A stretch of 17,388 nucleotides of DNA from Promethearchaeota archaeon (GTDB lineage: Archaea > Asgardarchaeota > Lokiarchaeia > Sigynarchaeales > SOKP01). Where the stretch lies: NCBI GenBank assembly GCA_019057975.1, contig JAHLWJ010000066.1, positions 1 through 17,388 of the forward strand. Reading direction: 5' to 3'. Positions within the stretch are counted from its first letter, which is position 1. Every line of letters begins with the position of its first letter. Both the position numbers and the translations under genes were made by a program. Under the pieces are notes generated by a model. That model did no database searches and was not told the origin of the DNA. It saw nothing but the letters and a program-made list of their open reading frames with translations. Positions 14,912-17,388 of this stretch are shown in pieces.

Positions 14912-14990
14912 TTAGAGTTGAATAGGTTTGTCTTAATTGTTCGATGATACGAGTTTCGAGATTGAAGGGTGGGAGCGTGTTCCGGAGTTT
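14912..14990 (+). pseudogene. Decayed copy of the 3' domain of the unknown structured RNA
   Basis: Positions 14946-14966 match 17206-17226 in 21 of 21 bases (GATACGAGTTTCGAG, then ATTGAA). The similarity continues on both sides: CTTAGAGT at 14922-14929 corresponds to 17169-17176, and the downstream part GTG.GAG.GTGTTCC differs by G/A and C/T changes. The 5' two thirds of the RNA are absent. The partner strand of its long-range helix (TGTTGAGTGGCA in the full copy) is not conserved, so this is probably a non-functional fragment fused to the tRNA-Leu fragment. Confidence 0.55.
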
Positions 14991-15026
14991 TTACACCAAT
15001 TTTCTTTATAATGCTGTAATTTTACT

Positions 15027-15887
15027 CTACTTCAAAAGGTCTACTATTTGATTATCAGGGAGTTTAGGGTTTAATAGTCTAATCCTATGAGTTTGCCAAG
15101 ATGTCAATCCAAATCTCTTAGCAAGATTTTTATCAGGCCTGGAGGTAATTATCATATGCTCTTCATTGTTTTGAGCGAAGAATCTGAGAACAGAATAGGG
15201 ACATTTTTCACGAGCTTTGCGCAACACGAATGGTTTATCTATTATGAATTTTTTCCTATGTCGGATATCGATAAATATCACATTTCCTTCAATTTTTGCA
15301 TCTTCTTTCAGCGCGGTCTTTGTGTTCTGCAACACAACAGTATAGTAATCCCAATATGTTGTACCTTCTTTTAAATCGTTGTAAATGCAGAATTTTTCTA
15401 TAAACTCAGAAATCAAGCTTCCTAGTCTTTCACATTTTATTTTTTCCCCAGTATAGAATCTTTTTCCTCTTTTTTTGTTCTTAAAATAAAATATTAGGCC
15501 ATATATCGGAGGACCCATATTGGATCTCTCTTGATAAGAAATTAAATCGATATTAGAAAAATCATAAGCTCTGTTTCTTTTAAAGCTAGGTGAAACGCGT
15601 TGTAGGCGAATTTTATTAGATATTTTATCAAAGATCCATTCAAGTTTGCGATATCGATAATAAGTGTAAATACCGATATACGGCAGAAAGCCGAATGATA
15701 TAATGATAAATGTGAATAAGAATGATATTGAAAAAATACTAAGAATTAAGAAAAGTGCTGAGAAAAGGCCATAAATAATGAATAACATTCGATATATGTC
15801 ATCATATTCTCGAGTATAATCTTTTTTAATGATAAACTTATCTTTAGTTATTGTTAGAAAAGTATGTGTATCAATATTTTCTTCCAT
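15027..15887 (-). CDS. Two-helix membrane protein with PH-like domain
   Basis: Taken from the ATG at 15887 this is 286 residues. The reading frame stays open to 16160, but that stretch overlaps the start of the divergent gene and is low-complexity, so it is not used. A short N-terminal region is followed by two adjacent membrane helices (about 34-52 and 55-76). Next is a beta-rich stretch at 84-165 (EWIFDKISNKIRL, YGLIFYFKNKKRGKRFYTGEK, then helix LGSLISEFIEKF), with strands and a final amphipathic helix in the pattern of small bacterial PH-like domains. The C-terminal 120 residues are charged and unrecognised, ending LTSWQTHRIRLLNPKLPDN. It is divergently transcribed from the 15964 membrane protein across a 76-base promoter region. 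Confidence 0.6.
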   Translation of the reverse strand: MEENIDTHTFLTITKDKFIIKKDYTREYDDIYRMLFIIYGLFSALFLILSIFSISFLFTFIIISFGFLPYIGIYTYYRYRKLEWIFDKISNKIRLQRVSPSFKRNRAYDFSNIDLISYQERSNMGPPIYGLIFYFKNKKRGKRFYTGEKIKCERLGSLISEFIEKFCIYNDLKEGTTYWDYYTVVLQNTKTALKEDAKIEGNVIFIDIRHRKKFIIDKPFVLRKAREKCPYSVLRFFAQNNEEHMIITSRPDKNLAKRFGLTSWQTHRIRLLNPKLPDNQIVDLLK

Positions 15888-15932
15888 TTCAATAATCAAT
15901 AACCTATCTATAATTAAAGTTTTATTGAATCC

Positions 15933-15942
15933 TTTATATATA
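15933..15942 (+). promoter_or_regulatory. TATA-like box for the 15964 gene
   Basis: TTTATATATA is centred about 26 bases before the ATG at 15964, the standard archaeal TATA-to-start distance. This predicts a leaderless mRNA beginning at or next to the ATG, and no ribosome binding site is seen. The same AT-rich interval must also hold the promoter of the divergent gene. Confidence 0.55.
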
Positions 15943-15963
15943 ATAGTGATCGAAGTATAAATT

Positions 15964-16965
15964 ATGAGGGAAGGAAGTAAATATAGGAAAAGAGTATTTG
16001 GGATAATCCTGTTAGGAGTCGCTGTTTGGTTAATTCTTGGTATTCTTTCACGGATTGGGATCTTTTGGTTTGCATATGATTTTGGTTTTGATTTAATAGT
16101 TAGAAGGGTATATGCAGTACTTGGTCTAACCATCTTGATTTTATCGGTAATCCTCAGCATTATGATGACTTATGCTTATCGATTACATTTCCCAAAATTA
16201 AACGAACAATTAATGAAAGCTACTACTCAATATAGGGAATTAAAATGGTTTAAAAAAATTGGTTTTTGGATAATTATGTTTGGTGTACTATTACAAACAG
16301 TCGTTTTTCTCCTTCCTTTCTACATAGTTGTACTTACAGGTATTTTAGTTTATGATTTTGAATTGCTCGAAACCATTATTGCTGTGATAATTACAGTGGG
16401 TGCGATTATGAGCCTTATCCCGGTTAAAAAAGCATCAGAACAGAAATTCGAATCACATCAAAAAAAAGAATTAACTTTCGATGAGGAAGATAATGGAGAT
16501 AAGCAGGAAAAAACGGTAAAAGGTTTTAGTCGAAGGACAATGTTTAAAATAATGCTACTCGCTCATTATTTGATGATTGCTATGGCTATATTTTTGAATT
16601 TCCGAGGGATGCTTTTTACGACTGATATGACTAAAATAGTTTTTCATTTAACCTTACAGATCATATCTGTTCCGTTATATGTATTGTTTCTTATCTGGGT
16701 TTTCAAATTTCGGAGAAAATATTTTTCTATGGAACCAGAGGAGAGGAAATTAAAATATAAGAAAATGTGGGTTCTAGTAATCATAACTTATTTTCTTTTT
16801 TTTGGTATTATTGCGTATGAATTTTTTATTACCGAAATTATCGAATCCATGTACGGTCCATACTCCCTGATACAATTTTTATTCGAACTATCTTTTATTT
16901 TTGTATTTATGTTTTTATGTTTTGGAGTAGTTATAGTCGTGCTTCCAAAATTAAAGACAGATTAA
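15964..16965 (+). CDS. Polytopic membrane protein of unknown function
   Basis: It has 333 residues and about eight hydrophobic helices (roughly 10-30, 45-70, 97-120, 125-152, 193-213, 222-246, 266-290 and 297-325). A strongly acidic, hydrophilic loop at about 160-187 (TFDEEDNGDKQEKT) splits the protein into two halves of four helices each, which may reflect an internal duplication. No transporter or enzyme motif is recognised. It shares a divergent promoter region with the two-helix PH-like protein. Both lie between the tRNA-Leu repeats, so they may be cargo of a small integrated element. Confidence 0.65.
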   Translation: MREGSKYRKRVFGIILLGVAVWLILGILSRIGIFWFAYDFGFDLIVRRVYAVLGLTILILSVILSIMMTYAYRLHFPKLNEQLMKATTQYRELKWFKKIGFWIIMFGVLLQTVVFLLPFYIVVLTGILVYDFELLETIIAVIITVGAIMSLIPVKKASEQKFESHQKKELTFDEEDNGDKQEKTVKGFSRRTMFKIMLLAHYLMIAMAIFLNFRGMLFTTDMTKIVFHLTLQIISVPLYVLFLIWVFKFRRKYFSMEPEERKLKYKKMWVLVIITYFLFFGIIAYEFFITEIIESMYGPYSLIQFLFELSFIFVFMFLCFGVVIVVLPKLKTD

Positions 16966-17030
16966 AACCCTCCCGATTATTATTGTGTGTGTGTTCAGGG
17001 TTCTTCACTGAATCTTTAAAATATTAGAGG

Positions 17031-17250
17031 GGCGGGACGAGCGCACACGTAAAAGACGGGTTTGGTGAGATGGGGGCGTACTTGCCAAGCTTTCGGGCGA
17101 GGTATTTAGCCTGCCATTCTCAACAGCGCGAGTGTGTGGCACTCGAAAGGGGAACTTAAAGGTTCAGGCTTAGAGTGAGTAAGGCTTAAGTGTTGAGTGG
17201 CAGACGATACGAGTTTCGAGATTGAACAGTGAGAGTGTGTTCCTAGTGTT
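17031..17250 (+). ncRNA. GC-rich structured RNA of unknown family
   Basis: A GC-rich block with no usable reading frame stands out in AT-rich DNA. Visible helices include a long-range pairing TGCCA-TT-CTCAACA (17112-17125) with TGTTGAGTGGCA (17191-17202), 12 bp with a 2-base bulge. There are hairpins CGAGTG/CACTCG (17129-17145), GAAC/GTTC (about 17152-17165) and CTTGCC/GGCGAG (about 17091-17112). A closing helix GGGAC (17034-17038) with GTTCC (17239-17243) is also possible. A T run follows. I looked for RNase P conserved regions and the SRP RNA S-domain core and found neither. The strand is inferred from the T run and from a TATA-like CTTTAAAATATT at 17014-17025, although that box lies rather close to the predicted 5' helix. 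Confidence 0.6.
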
Positions 17251-17251
17251 C

Positions 17252-17261
17252 TTTTTTTTTT
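17252..17261 (+). terminator. T-run terminator after the structured RNA
   Basis: Ten T residues follow the 3' end of the RNA, continuing into a pyrimidine-rich stretch. Poly-T without a hairpin is the usual intrinsic terminator in archaea. Confidence 0.55.
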
Positions 17262-17343
17262 CTCTTTTCTCTATTTTACATATCAAGGTTTACTAAGAGA
17301 GTCAATTATAAATACTACTTTATCTGAAGAGCATTACAACAAA

Positions 17344-17388
17344 TGCGGGAAGAGGGATTTGAACCCTCGAACTCCTCTGAGACTGGAT
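17344..17388 (-). tRNA. tRNA-Leu, 3' half (runs off the window)
   Basis: On the minus strand it reads discriminator A (17344), acceptor TTCCCGC, a perfect T stem GAGGG/CCCTC with loop TTCAAAT, a class II variable-arm sequence, and the 3' side of the anticodon stem. The 5' half lies beyond 17388, so the anticodon is not seen here; the left copy has TAG. No CCA is encoded. Its 3' end faces the 2.5-kb segment bounded by the left repeat. Confidence 0.75.

Noticed and set aside
14912..14990. C/D box sRNA suggested by GATGATA
   Set aside because: No CTGA D box at a suitable distance and no C'/D' pair; similarity to the longer structured RNA explains the sequence better.
15888..16160. N-terminal extension of the PH-like protein frame
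   Set aside because: It runs antisense into the start of the 15964 gene and across its TATA-like box; an ATG at 15887 gives a natural start.
17031..17250. RNase P RNA or SRP RNA
   Set aside because: The GAGGAAAGTC-like and ACAGAA-like RNase P regions and the SRP helix 8 core are not found on either strand.
1..17388. CRISPR array
   Set aside because: No regularly spaced short repeats with unique spacers were seen; the only regular tandem repeat is the in-frame 45-bp array in the HNH gene.

Overview
The window looks like chromosomal DNA of an AT-rich archaeon, most likely an Asgard (Promethearchaeota, Lokiarchaeia-like) lineage. The domain-level clues are a TFIIB-type factor with a CxxC/CxxC zinc ribbon, tRNA genes without an encoded CCA and with introns outside the anticodon loop, TATA-like boxes about 25 bases before start codons, and an archaeal RNase III-like protein. 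The Asgard placement is an inference. It rests on a GOLPH3/GPP34 homologue and on a Lokiarchaeal style of helical-repeat and parallel beta-helix membrane proteins.

Left part (1-4.4 kb): a Fic-family AMP transferase, two small or medium membrane proteins of unknown role, an RNase III-like protein with an altered active site, a two-helix membrane peptide, and a two-gene minus-strand operon. That operon encodes a beta-helix membrane protein followed by a small membrane protein.

Centre (4.6-10.6 kb): a divergent TFIIB-like factor precedes a tight three-gene run. The run holds an M50-like membrane metalloprotease, a HerA/VirB4-type ATPase that overlaps it, and a tandem-HNH nuclease whose ribosome binding site overlaps the ATPase stop codon. 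The last protein carries 15-residue basic repeats, a helix-turn-helix, a zinc knuckle, two HNH modules and a winged helix. This run is the best candidate for an undescribed accessory (defence, transfer or mobile-element) system in the window. A broken winged-helix fragment follows it and abuts the 3' end of a tRNA gene.

tRNA pair (10.56-10.92 kb, minus strand): tRNA-Glu(UUC) with a D-arm intron of about 30 nt, and a tRNA read as Asn(GUU) whose 74-nt mature sequence can be recovered only by removing four separate insertions, in the D loop, at the D/anticodon junction, in the anticodon loop and in the T stem.

Right part (11.2-17.4 kb): an AlbA_2/Schlafen-type protein, then a scrapyard of gene fragments (TPR, helix-turn-helix, unknown), the GOLPH3-like protein, and a second, larger beta-helix membrane protein paralogous to the one at 3.7-4.3 kb. 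Next comes a segment of about 2.5 kb bounded by two copies of a tRNA-Leu 3' half. It contains a two-helix protein with a PH-like region, a polytopic membrane protein and a GC-rich structured RNA of unknown family. A decayed copy of the 3' domain of that RNA sits beside the left tRNA-Leu fragment. The right tRNA-Leu runs off the window.
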